Origin: Corylus avellana
Lineage: Eukaryota > Streptophyta > Magnoliopsida > Fagales > Betulaceae
DNA: 64,000 nt
Reading direction: 5' to 3'
Assembly: GCF_901000735.1 (NCBI RefSeq)
Contig: NC_081542.1
Coordinates: 48,580,088-48,644,087 of the forward strand
Position numbers and translations under genes: made by a program. Below the pieces are notes generated by a model. It ran no database searches, was not told the origin of the DNA, and saw only the letters and a list, made by a program, of their open reading frames with translations. Positions 48,986 through 60,324 of this stretch are shown piece by piece. Numbering within the stretch: position 1 is the first letter of the stretch; every line of letters begins with the position of its first letter.

Positions 48986-49078
48986 ACATGTCCACACAAG
49001 AGGGGAGAGGGGGAGTCGAACTAGTGACTATCGCTTCATTAGGCGTGGTCCTAACCGATTGAACTACCTCTTAGGGAC
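48958..49078 (-). mobile_element. tRNA-derived SINE with 13-bp TSD
   Basis: On the minus strand the head has an A box (tagttcaatcggttag, 49066-49051) and a B box (agttcgactc, 49022-49013) at tRNA spacing, and the tail is a (TA)n run. The target duplication gcctactatttat is perfect at 48945-48957 and 49079-49091. Block 1 has no such insert at the matching site (about 36030), so it jumped after the block duplication. This is a SINE, not a functional tRNA gene: no acceptor stem or anticodon stem folds. Confidence 0.88.
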
Positions 49079-49216
49079 GCCTACTATTTATGTTAGTGTT
49101 GCAGTATTGTTAGATTTTGCTATAAATTTACTTTATAAACGATTGAATTCATTTAATTTTTTTTTTTTTTTAAGTGAGTTATAATTGAACATTGTGTAAG
49201 AGTATATGTCTTGAGT

Positions 49217-49373
49217 CATAATTTATGGTTGTATCTATCTATGACTTTGTAACCTCATGGCATTTGACTATGATTTTTCAGAACTTTATGCTCTCATTGC
49301 TCTGTGTTGTAAAATATTTATGCTCTTTATCTTTTATCAATGAATCTACACATTTCCATTCAAAAAAAAAAAA
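49217..49373 (+). mobile_element. Short retroposon, block 2 copy of 36162-36322
   Basis: Same insertion and same target duplication tcttgagt as in block 1, with a shorter A tail; inherited through the block duplication. Confidence 0.75.
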
Positions 49374-50293
49374 TCTTGAGTTTGAACCTTAATTTGTAAA
49401 GCTTATTTGTTATTTTCCATTAAATATTTACTTGTATTAATCAAATAATTAAATTTATTTTTTTCATCAATTAAAACTTTTGGAATAACATATAATTTAA
49501 ATGAGAGGCTAGACCTACTTGATCGTGATAAGGGAGAATGATGAAGGAAAACGTTAATGGGTGCTTATAATACCTTATCGTGCTGTGAGAAATAGTTGTT
49601 AGAGATGGTGATAGCAGTGGAAGCATGAATAACATCAATGAGCCCATCCGTGCAACGGGCGAGAAAGCAATGATCAATCCAAACATTCGAGGCTGCAAAT
49701 ACTGCAATGGCATCTCCATCAGAGCCGCCACGACGCCCAACATGCGTCGGACTACTCTTAACCTTGCTAGATTTCCCCTTCTTACAGTCATGAATGCTGA
49801 TCCCATGTATTATCACATGGCTTACGTGTTGCACCGTGATGCATGGCCCGTTAGCAATCTCCACTTTCGCCCCTCTCCCGTCTATGGTCTTGAAACTGTT
49901 CATAATAAGCTCGTTCTCCAGCTTGATAACCATGTCCTTGGCGAAAACGATCCAAAGCGGCTCCGTTTGGATGACACCGTATCGAAGCGTGCCCGGTTTA
50001 GGGTTTACCGCGTTGTCGTTAGATGTGGTGACCATGTATATTTTCCCATATTTACCTCCTATTGCATCTTTGCCGAACCCGACCGCGCAATCGGCCAATG
50101 CTCAGCGGTTGGCCGCCCAGCTCGACTTCGTACGCCAGCACGAGTCTATTGCATTCAAAATGGGGTTAGGAGTGCTGGGGGCATAAGAAGAAGAACTCCA
50201 GGGCGATGGGTTGTAATAGGCTGCTGCCGAGGTTGAAGCAAAGCATGCTAGAAAACATGTAAGCAGAAGAGAGAGAGGGGCATGGGTGGCCAT

Positions 50294-51234
50294 GGCTGGT
50301 GTGTGAGACAAAGGAACAACAGGATTAAATAGGTGGTGAGAATGTGGTGCCCACGATTGATTTGGGGTTGGTGTCATTGTGGGGAAGATTTTAGGCAGCA
50401 CAAAGACGTGGTTGCAGGAGTTTAATTAAGTTAATTGGTTGACTTTGCTCGATGAATGCTAAGGCAACTCCAAATGTTAAGCGGATTGTGGAGTTAATTA
50501 ATTAATTGCCTTAATTAACACTCGAGACAGAGATATCATAAAATATTTAATTATTACCAATTCATACTTTATGAGTTTGTTGTATTCATTGGATATGTAC
50601 GAAAGACCTTTCTGGGGAGATTTCGAAATATCATATGTGATTGGAAATGTTAAGTGTATCTATTAATCCTGGGAAATTCATTTTAAATGGATGTGATGAT
50701 GGAAAATTTATTTTAAATGGGTAACCAGAAAGGTCTATCTCTTTATTCATTCTCTCTTACCCTTTTATTTTTATTTTATTTTTCTTGGTCTCTTTACTCT
50801 AATTACGGAAAACTTAAAACAAAAACTGGTCAGTTGACCTTAATATCGAGACATAGATGAAGTAAAATTTAATTGAAAGCCAAATAATATTTTTGGTCAA
50901 GGCAACATCTACTTCAGTGTGACGTCTATTTCCTAATTCTATACATTCTTGGGGGGTGGGGGAAGAAAGAAACAATAATGTCTTACTTCCAAAGAACAAT
51001 AAGATATGCAGAAAAGAATTAAATAATTAAAGTAAAGTTATTTTTTATTGGAATAAAGGAGGAAATTTTGAAAGGCCTGCCACATTAGAGAATGTAATCA
51101 AGATATATAGACTCTCCAATATGGCATATACCAACATTCTGCCTCACGCTCATCTAAACAAAAAAACTCAACGCTAGCTGATATATTTATTTTTTTTGGG
51201 GGCGGCCGTAAGGAGAAAGGTCAATATTAAACTC
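50294..51234. other. Upstream region of the pectate lyase pseudogene
   Basis: Matches 37243-38216 apart from a ~34-bp deletion near 50430. Non-coding. Confidence 0.5.
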
Positions 51235-51506
51235 TACGGACAGAATTTCGGATCAGGATCTATTGAAATTCTTAAGAAATTTCAGTTTTTAAAATTTTAG
51301 ATTTAGGTCGTCCATTTTTTATTCAATGGTCATTGTTCAGCCACGTGTCCTACTACTAATAAAATAATATTATTTATTATTTTATTAGTAGTGGGACACG
51401 TGGTAGAACAATGACCTTTAGATGAAAAATGGACGGCCTACATTTAAAATTTCAGAAACTGAAATTCTCCTAAGTATTTCAGTCGATCCAGATCGCAGAA
51501 TCCCCC
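51235..51506. mobile_element. Hairpin MITE, copy in block 2
   Basis: Duplicate of 38217-38488. Its arms are slightly better matched to each other in places (cctactactaataaaata on the left against tattttattagtagtggg on the right). Confidence 0.75.
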
Positions 51507-52852
51507 CTCCTCCAATTCAAATTAAAGGAAAAATAAATAAATTTCCGAAATTTATATATATCCCAAAAAAAAAAAAAATTTCTTCTTAATTTCATTTCAA
51601 GTGAAATAAAGAGGAATTAAACATTTCATTTTCCAATTAAATTTCACAGACCAATCTTGATCACCTAATGCCAAATAGATTTATATTAAGATTAATCTGT
51701 CAGCGTGAGAGGATATAATCAGACGGTATAGATTGAAGGTTGGAAAGATATGTCAGCAGAGAGAATTCGAGAAGAAATCCTAGCCGCCCAAGATATATAG
51801 AGAGTCAAACTTCCCTGAAAATACTGAGTTACTATTTCAAAGTCGAATGTCTCAATTTAGCCCACAAGTTTAGCTTAGGTAGCTAAAAGGAAATAAAAAA
51901 AGAGATGCTAGGGGTTAATATATATATATATATATATATAGTCAATTTCATCTTACAAATCAACTATTAGATTTGTAGATTTATGTGGATCCTAACCCTA
52001 CAAATTTAATGGTTGATCTATTAAATTTGTAAGAGAATATGAGTCAAATACGAGAAACTTATTGACCCTTAGCATTTCTCAATGGAAAAAAAAAAAAAAA
52101 TTGTTCTTGAACAAAATAAAAAAACAAGGATTCCGCCGAAAATCTATTAGGACTGGCAATTTTTAATTCGACCCGCAAAATTGATACAAAATTATAAGGT
52201 TAGGGTTTGGCATAAATGGATTTAGGTCGTAAATGGATTAACCCATGAGTTGACTCATTTATGAAATTATATATATTTTATATAATAATAAATATATGTT
52301 GAAACGGATCAAACATATCAAACGGGTTGTATCGTGTTAGGTCAAATGGCTTAACCCATTTATAACCCATTTATTAAATGGGCCAAGTGGGTCAAGTCGT
52401 GTCAGTGCAGGTTGTTCGGGTTTATGGTCAAGGAAAAATAATAATGACTCAAGCATGAGAGGTATTCTCTGTTGGCTCACCCTGACAGGCCTAGCCTCTA
52501 GAGCCTTTTTTTCTTAGGATGTGTTCACAGGTACGATCTCCGTCGAGGAAATAGCTAGCATGCAGATTCCAGCTTCATCAAAGATTATAATGAATAAATT
52601 TACATGAATTATATATAAAACCCTTACAACTTACATCAAAACAAGAATATCTAACGAACAAATAGCGAATTAAGTACATAATTAAACTAACGAGAAGAAT
52701 AACAAAACGGGCAAAGCTCATCAAATGGAGATGGCTCACAATAACAAATTCATATATAGCTTTATATACTGAAGCACTTTCTATTATAGATATATAGCTG
52801 CACAAATGAATCAATCCTGATTAACTGCTTTGGAGTTGGGTGTCTTCTTTAA

Positions 52853-53287
52853 TTACGCATAGCTGCACATCCCATACACACACGAGCTCCCTTTCTTGCA
52901 CTTGTTGCCGCAGCTTCCACAATGCATTTCGTTGGACATGGGGCTCACACACTTGCCTTGGCAGCAAATCTTTGAGTAGCTACATTTTTTCCCACACCGC
53001 CCACAGTTGAGCCTGTCTGCCGTCAAATTAACGCATTTCTTCTGGCAGCAATGAGGCCCCGCGCTGCCCTTGGCAAGGCAAACCGAAGGGTACTTGTCAC
53101 ATGTCTTCACCACCCGGACTGATTTCTGACTCGTCTGAGCAAGGAAGCGGCTTGTCCCTCGGAGAGAAGTTGCTGCTGCTGCTTCTTCTTCTTCTTCTTC
53201 TTCTTGTTGAGATGGTGTGGCGGAAATTAGAGTAATGGCCGAAGCCATGAGAATGGCAAGCACAAAGAATGTCTTCAGGGACATCAT
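52853..53287 (-). CDS. STIG1-like: STIG1-type secreted cysteine-rich peptide, copy D, 144 aa
   Basis: Block 2 orthologue of copies A-C. The 16-Cys domain is identical in protein sequence to copies A and C. Differences are confined to the signal/prodomain: P22S, a Gln-Gln insertion context, one extra codon in the Glu/Ala-rich run (residues 27-39, from GAA-codon slippage) and R51T next to the processing-like region. TATA box at 53392-53399. Intronless. Confidence 0.95.
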   Translation of the reverse strand: MMSLKTFFVLAILMASAITLISATPSQQEEEEEEEAAAATSLRGTSRFLAQTSQKSVRVVKTCDKYPSVCLAKGSAGPHCCQKKCVNLTADRLNCGRCGKKCSYSKICCQGKCVSPMSNEMHCGSCGNKCKKGSSCVYGMCSYA

Positions 53288-53391
53288 GTCTTGTGGGTTT
53301 GCGTAAGAGGAAAGGAAGTGGGAATTAATGAAGAAATTCGAGAGAGAATTTGAATGGTTTGGATGGAAAGAATGGAGGGAATTGTAGAGGG

Positions 53392-53399
53392 TATTTATA
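53392..53399 (-). promoter_or_regulatory. TATA box of STIG1-D
   Basis: TATAAATA on the minus strand, 105 bp upstream of the ATG. Confidence 0.7.
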
Positions 53400-54933
53400 G
53401 AGAAAATAAAATGGAGGCTGAAGGAGGTAAACGTGTTGGGTTGAAAAAGAAAGAAATGCTATAGTTTAGTGTGAGTGGGATGGTCTAATTCAACGGCCAC
53501 ATAGGATTCAACTAAACAAAGGTTAGGCCTCGAAAGAAAGAAATATTTAACTCAAAATTAGGTGACAATATTGTCGAAGGTGTCAGGTAATAATTAGGCA
53601 GGTGATAAGGCTCCTCGATCGATCTCCTTACCAAGCAATTCCTTATGGTTTTGCATTTGTGAGAAAACATGAAAACGTACTCCCACGATATTTGACCAAT
53701 TGGTTTCACATCTCTATATAGTTCAATCTCTTCTCATATTCCACACTTTGAATCCCTCTACACACTCAAAAAATCCGACAAAAAGTAACACACTCATATT
53801 GTGTGCTACTTTTCCTTCACGTGCTTTAAGGCACACTTTTGTTGAACAGCTAGAAGAATCAAATGTATAATCCGGTTCAGGTCCATTCGTGTCGACTTGA
53901 ATTAAACCGTTTGATGAACATGTCAACTCGCTTAACTCATAGGTAATCCGCATAATCGATATAAAATATGATTAATTATATTATTTTTTACAATTAAAAA
54001 ATAAAACCTTAAAAGAGTAAAAGGCTAAAAGTATTCCACAGTAACACCGCCGCTTCTCACCCTTCTCTTATTCTCATGCATTTTTAATAAAGCATTTAAA
54101 AATACATGTAAGTCTCAACAGCATTATTGTAATTAATTACCATCATTGTTTGTAATATGTAATCATCAACCTTTGAGCCTGATTGTACGTAGTATGTAGT
54201 CATCTAGCAACCAAGTAGAGAAAATAGTGCAGCTGTTAACTTCGTATTCGTAACTTTTAAATTTATATACAGTTAAAATGGGTTGTGTTTGGTTCAACCC
54301 AACATGGCATATTTATTTAATGAGTGGTGCATGTCGGATCGGTTCAACTCAACACAATCTATTTATCAAACATATTGTGCAGATTAGATCGTGTCACCCG
54401 AATTGCTAGTTCTAGTTACAAGCACTACAAAGAATACAGGTCTTAGGGACACTTGGCATAGGGTTGTTTTAACAAAACGACCTCACAATGCGTCATTTTA
54501 ATAGTAGAACGATTTTTCTCAGAAGAAGAGGTCATTTGAACAGTATTACACAGAGACAAATATGTTTTATATATGTACCGATTCTGGAATCGCGTTAATT
54601 AATTGGTAAAGACCCATTGTGATACAAAGTGATCTAAAATAAAATACTATCCATATTTTTTTAAAAAAAAAAGAAAAAAAAAAAGATCATCATTATCCTA
54701 AAAGGATGGTCCGTCTGAAATTGGTCAGCCGTACGCGTACGTAGAGAATGTCAAGCTTGAATTGCAACTCTGGTCTTGCCATAAGCAGTTTGAATTTTTC
54801 ATTTTCTTGTTCAAAAGCCACGAGACGAGAAAAGCCAGCTGCTTACTTTTATTCCCGGCCTAAAAAACCGTTACACAAGCAATTCCTAATTAAGAGCCTG
54901 TTTGGCCTCTCATATAAATCTATTTGAATTATA
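53400..54933. other. Upstream region of STIG1-D and first part of block 2 spacer
   Basis: Homologous to 40372-41480 and then to 46992-47450 of block 1, with more substitutions and small indels than exist among units A-C. No gene. Confidence 0.6.
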
Positions 54934-54938
54934 GGTTT

Positions 54939-55811
54939 TGAAAAACGTTATGTCGACTCCAAAAACTTGTTTATCACAATTGATGCAGAATTATTATTAT
55001 GAAGCAATAAACAATTTAATCACCCAAAATATATAAAGCAATAAAGAGGCAGACACAGATATTTTGGTTACGAAGAGGAAACCTTTTAGAAACCGATCTA
55101 AAAGTAAAACCTCTCCGGGGCAGCCAAACCCAGGAAATCACTATCAAAAGATTATCTAGAGATTACAGACACTAGGAACACTTACAACCCTTTGCAAGAC
55201 CTTGGCTCTGTAAGATCGACAAGCCTACAACTCGTCTCCTTGCTCACAATCTTCTTCAACGTGATTCTCCTTTACCGGACCCTTCCGATAGACTTCTCAA
55301 CCGTAGATTTATCAAAGGAATAACTAAAACTCTAAGAGATTCAATTTAACGCTCACCACATATGATCTCTCTTAGCACAGCCTCCGACGAACTCTCTGGG
55401 GGTGAAAATTCGTACCTCTCTCTTCTATAATGATGTATATATACCCCCGACAAAACCCTAGACCTAACCCACTTAAAATCATGTTTTTGGGCCTAAAACT
55501 TACGGGGTGTCCGGACATGTTAATGGGCGGTCCGGACACGGCTTTGCGGAGCAAGATTTTAGTTTCTGGAAATGAGGTCCGGACCCGGGGAATTGCGGTC
55601 CGGACCCGGCCTGTCCAGTCTTGATCAACAGCTCCGATCGATAGGCGTTTGTGGTCCGATTGAGCTGAAATTTTGCAGGGACGTTCATAACACATGAATC
55701 TACATTATGAAAGGTCAAGATTGGATTCTGAGCATTCTATATCAGTGTTTGAGTTCATGAACAGTAGCTTCTGCATTTTGGAACTGAATTAAGCCAACAC
55801 AAGAACTAACA
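54939..55811 (-). repeat. 3' LTR of the Copia element
   Basis: On the minus strand starts tgttagttcttgtgttgg and ends gtttttca. It carries the same TATA run (about 55434-55443) and GTCCGGAC-type boxes as the 5' LTR, with some boxes altered. Confidence 0.92.
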
Positions 55812-57461
55812 AATTCCCCCTTTGGCAATTCAGTGACAAAACCAAAATGCCGAGCCAATCCCATCATCTCCCCATATTTACTCCCCCTTTTTGTCACAGA
55901 ATGACAAAAGGTCTTCATATTTCCTGAAACACTTCACAAAATATATCAAGGTATATGTGGAACAGGAATACAAAAATAAAACTCATGATCACAAAAGAAT
56001 GACGTAGAATGCAAGATCATGAACACACATTACCAAAAACTCCCCCTCAAAATATGACTCAATAATCAACAAGAAGCTAAAAAATGTAAAACACGTTTCT
56101 CCCCCTCAAAAGTCAAATGAACACAAATGATAACACATCAATGACTCATGTATTGCACAATGAATATCCCAAACATGCTCCAAATATGCAAAATATACAT
56201 GAGACTAGAAATGGCTAGAAACTCATATTGCTTAACCCAAGCCAAGAAAATGTTCCATTCAACCTATGCTTGTGTGGTGTGTGGGTAAGCCATCCAAAGA
56301 GAAAAATTTTCAATTTACAAAATGAGGAGAAAGTTTCACCACCATGAGGTTTTGACAAGTATATCAAATCAAAAGTCAAACCTTATCATACTAGGGCCTA
56401 GCCACTCTCATCCTATACAATTCTCTTTGTAAAATATTTTGCACAAGTTTGACACAGTGAAATAAATTCCTTTTGGAATATGATCTTTTGATTTTATTTG
56501 TTTCACTATTTTGTTTATTTTTCTCTTTGAGAAAGTGTCCTTAAACTGTTGGTGCTTATCACAAAAGAGAAAGCAGGAATTTTTAAGCCCTAGGTTCAAC
56601 TAGCATATAGTCAATTTGAAGAATATGACTAGTTAAAAACCTCATATGGTTACCTAACAGACCTCACAAATAAAGTGAAACAAAACCTCAATTTAAGCTT
56701 AAATGTGTACAAGGAATAAAGCATAGGCAAAATGTACCACATAAGCTCAGGCTTTAGGTAACCACAAAAACAAGTCCATTGACACAAATTTTCATGTCAT
56801 GCATATTAAGAATATTCCAAGACGCAAGGAATTACATCCATAAAAAGCAACATGAGAAATCAATGGACTATCTAGGTGCATAAGACAAAAGAAAAAAAAA
56901 AAAAACAATTAAAATAACATATTTTTGTCTTTTTGAAATTTTTCATAAAAGAAATGCACACAAATGAAAAACAAATGCAAAACAAGCAAAAATGTAATGC
57001 AAAACAAAACAACATGCTTGAATTGAGATTACAACAGGCAAGACATGAATGTTCTTTAGCATTAAACTTTCATCACATCTTATAGGTCCCACTACAAAAT
57101 AATGATTTGGTTTAATAACTACTTCTAGGTCTTCACAAGACATTACACATTCCTGAACATTTGATTAGCAAGTAGACAAAAATCTTGGTGGTCCGCACAC
57201 AACATCTCATCTATAAGCTTTTCAAAGATCATGATATATGAATTTCTTGAAAAATCCTTTATGAATATGCCTCAAAACATGAATCTCAAAACAACCATGT
57301 ATACACTCTTCATACAAAAAGTGTAACAACAAAAATAATGCAGTGCATAAACAATAAAGCAAAAAAAAAAAAAATGCAAAACAAAGAAAAATAACACGCT
57401 CTAGGATATTCAAAAATAAACAAAACAATCAATCCTAGACATGTTATTGACTCACCTAACT

Positions 57462-58265
57462 TTAGGTGAGATCACTACCACTCCCCCTCAATGGGTGAAT
57501 GATATAATCCTTCCTAACCCAAACCTTCTTGAAAGAAGGTGTAGAGACGTGAACATTTTCAATCTTGTCTAATCTAGACAAACCTCCCATCATCATTGTG
57601 CATAACCCCAAAGGTTCTTTCCTAGAAACAGAATTTTTATTTTTATGCATATGAGGTTTCAATTTAAAATAGTTGGGTCGAATGTGACCAACTTTTCCAC
57701 AATGATGACAAGTAGGGATAAACCTTTTAGGAGGTAGATTCCTAGGAGGATGGACGACTCTATACTTGGGGTAAGATACACAAGGTTCAATATAAATTTT
57801 GTTAACTTCCTTACCTTGTGAGGTCGAGGCAGCCGCTGTTTTTCTTTTAACCAAAGAGTCTTCTACTTTTTCTGATTTAACAAATATTATCTCGGAACTA
57901 GAATTATTGTTAGAAGACGAAGCAACATGACAATCAAAACTTAACTCAGATTTATCACAATCAGAATTCTGAGTATGTAACATATTCTCAAGGGAATTGC
58001 TAGAGAATTTTTCCAATTGAGTTTCTGACTCTTTTAATTTATTCTCTAACAAATCAACTTTAGAACCTAAAACATAATTTTCAGATTTTAAAGAATCAAT
58101 TATAGCATGTGATTCAGACAATTTAGTAACAATAAATTCATTCACATGTTTAAGATCTTGAAACTCCCCCAAACAATTTGTGTATTGATGTCTCAAAAGA
58201 GTGAATTTTTCCAACAAATTGTTGAAGGGGTTTATAAGATCATATTCCCCTTGAGAAGTATTCAT
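57462..58265 (-). CDS. Copia gag fragment with defective zinc knuckle, 267 aa
   Basis: Open frame starting 71 nt after the 5' LTR side. Residues 30-90 are coiled-coil-like (KLSESHAIIDSLKSENYVLG region), followed by a Ser/Asn-rich stretch and a basic region. The retroviral-type zinc knuckle at 186-199 reads CHHCGKVGHIRPNY: the fourth ligand, Cys in the CX2CX4HX4C pattern, is Tyr. The usual N-terminal gag domain (UBN2-type) is missing, and the frame stops shortly after KKVWVRKDY, where protease would follow in full elements. Probably a decayed or deletion-derived gag; any use would depend on helper elements. Confidence 0.8.
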   Translation of the reverse strand: MNTSQGEYDLINPFNNLLEKFTLLRHQYTNCLGEFQDLKHVNEFIVTKLSESHAIIDSLKSENYVLGSKVDLLENKLKESETQLEKFSSNSLENMLHTQNSDCDKSELSFDCHVASSSNNNSSSEIIFVKSEKVEDSLVKRKTAAASTSQGKEVNKIYIEPCVSYPKYRVVHPPRNLPPKRFIPTCHHCGKVGHIRPNYFKLKPHMHKNKNSVSRKEPLGLCTMMMGGLSRLDKIENVHVSTPSFKKVWVRKDYIIHPLRGSGSDLT

Positions 58266-58335
58266 AGCAAACAGGAGTCAACAGATCTCACTCAAGAATT
58301 TAATCCAAACAGAGTGAACCCGCTCTGATACCAAT

Positions 58336-59208
58336 TGAAAAACGCTATGTCGACTCCAAAAACTTGTTTATCACAATTTATGCGGAATTATTATTATGAA
58401 GCAATAAATAATTTAATCACCCAAAATATATAAAGCAATAAAGAGGCAGACACAGATATTTTGGTTACGAAGAGGAAACCTTTTAGAAACCGATCTAAAA
58501 GTAAAACCTCTCCGGGGCAGCCAAACCCAGGAAATCACTATCAAAAAATTATCTAGAGATTACAGACACTAGGAACACTTACAACCCTTTGCAAGATCTT
58601 GGCTCCGTAAGATCGACAAGCCTACAACTCGTCTCCTTGCTCACAATCTTCTTCAACGTGATTCTCCTTTACCGGACCCTTCCGATAGACTTCTCAACCG
58701 TAAATTTATCAAAGGAATAACTAAAACTGTAAGAGATTCAATTAAACGCTCACCACATATGATCTCTCTTAGCACAGCCTCCGACGAACTCTCTGGGGGC
58801 GAAAATTCGTACCTCTCTCTTCTATAATGATGTATATATACCCCCGACAAAACCCTAGACCTAACCCACTTAAAATCATGTTTTTGGGCCTAAAACTTAC
58901 GGGGGGTCCGGACATGTTAATGGGCTGTCCGGATACGGCTTTGCGGAGCAAAATTTTAGTTTCTGGAATTGCGGTCCGGACCCGAGGAATTGCGGTCCGG
59001 ACCCGGCCTGTGCAGTCTTGATCAACAGCTCCGATTGATAGGAGTTTGTGGTCCGATTGAGCTGAAATTTTGCAGGGACATTCATAACACATGAATCTAC
59101 ATTATGAACGGTCAAGATTGGATTCTGAGCATTCTATATCAGTGTTTGAGTCCGTGAACAGTAACTTCTGCATTTTGGAACTGAATTAAGCCAACACAAG
59201 AACTAACA
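58336..59208 (-). repeat. 5' LTR of the Copia element (promoter LTR)
   Basis: Minus-strand TATA run at 58833-58840. Four palindromic GTCCGGAC-type boxes lie 70-170 bp upstream of it in U3 (58906-58913, 58927-58934 with last base altered, 58974-58981, 58995-59002). The last two sit in a 21-bp tandem repeat. Ends in ca immediately before the primer-binding site. Confidence 0.92.
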
Positions 59209-59213
59209 GGTTT

Positions 59214-60188
59214 GACTAATCCTATCTTATATTTGGTGTCCCCCTTTTTCCCACCAAACCAAACAAAACCAAAAACATTGACTCCCTTTTTTAATGTATC
59301 TTAGAGATTTTTTTTTTTTTTTTTAGTGTTTTATATTTTGGATTGTTTGACGTTGATGTATTTGTTTTGAAAACAGAAGATAAAAGTGGGAAGTAAAAAG
59401 CTTTAACGAATAAAGTTGGATTATGTGATTTATTGGTTTGATTTGGATCATATAATGTTTATAAATCAAACGGTTAGATTAAATTTACATGGCCAGCAAT
59501 GATTTGGATTGCACGATTAAATCAAGTGACATCTAATTGGAACTAATTAATAAATTTAATTTAACAATCATAATTAAGTAACGGTTAACAATCCATATTA
59601 GACAACTGATAAGTGAAATCAAACGGTCCAAATTAATTAATGACTGTTAATGAAAGTTATTTTTTTCTAATTTCAAAATTAAGCTTTTGTCAATGATCCA
59701 ACATGAAGCTGTTATGATAGTTGTTCAAATAGTCATGATGACATATTGTTAATTAGAAAATATATGATTTATTCTACACCAACAACTCACTCCATGATCA
59801 TCTTTTGAAGCAAAATCATATTAAGACTTAATAAAATAAATCCCCCATCTCTTTACACCGTCTTAAAAATAGACAAAAGCATTAACTTTGACCAAACCTG
59901 ATATTTGCATGAAAATCTTCTCCATGTTGACAATGAATTTCTACTAAAGCAAGCATTATGAATCTAGATAATAACATATATCCATGATAAAATGAATAAC
60001 AAAACATCGGCAAAGGCAAAGCCCATCAAATGTTGATGTTGGCTGTCTTTATTAGATATACACATTAAAAAAATGTATATATAGCTACAATATTACAACT
60101 ATTTTGTTATTCTGATCAGTAACAATTAATTCGGATAGTAAATATGAAAAAGTATTTATGAGATTCATCTGCCTGAACAAGTTTTCGA
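59214..60188. other. Rest of block 2 spacer
   Basis: Homologous to 47453-48432 of block 1. Homology between the blocks ends near 60188, which marks the outer border of the tandem duplication. No gene. Confidence 0.65.
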
Positions 60189-60324
60189 CTGTCCACTTCT
60201 TATTCGAGCAACTGAGTCGTATACGATCCTTTTCACATTTGTTGTCCAGATTACTAGCAATCAGAGCAACAAATTGTCTGAGAATCAGGATTTGTTTATA
60301 ACCGGTGTGATTTTGGTTGCTTTT

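Larger units (their letters stand above)
48433..50293 (-). pseudogene. Pectate lyase pseudogene (block 2 copy), exons 1-2 only
   Basis: Exon 1 (50293-49574) is full length and about as long as in the intact gene, but codon 64 (CGA, Arg) is TGA at 50104-50102. Exon 2 (48608-48524) has a 19-bp deletion and shifts frame. Exons 3 and 4 are missing: homology stops at about 48433, at the intron 2/exon 3 border, where spacer sequence begins. It keeps the ancestral-looking D194 in SDGD. The intron has its own SINE (48958-49078). An intact signal peptide and 38 further codons could still be translated, but no enzyme could result. Confidence 0.95.
54939..59208 (-). mobile_element. Non-autonomous Copia-type LTR retrotransposon, 4270 bp, with TSD
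   Basis: LTRs 54939-55811 (3') and 58336-59208 (5') are both 873 bp and differ at only scattered sites. The TSD ggttt is at 54934-54938 and 59209-59213; the empty site is seen in block 1 near 47448. The primer-binding site for initiator tRNA-Met (complement at 58322-58333) follows the 5' LTR on the minus strand, and a polypurine tract (complement of aattccccctttgg, 55812-55825) precedes the 3' LTR. Only a gag fragment is coded; protease, integrase, reverse transcriptase and RNase H are absent. 55826-57461 is non-coding. Confidence 0.95.

Noticed and set aside
49013..49066. Possible tRNA gene on the minus strand
   Set aside because: A and B boxes are present but no cloverleaf can be drawn, and it has SINE features (TSD, TA tail).
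55372..55718. Overlapping ORFs in the Copia LTRs (repeated at 58769-59115)
   Set aside because: They lie within LTR U3/R sequence, repeat because LTRs are direct repeats, and show no domain.
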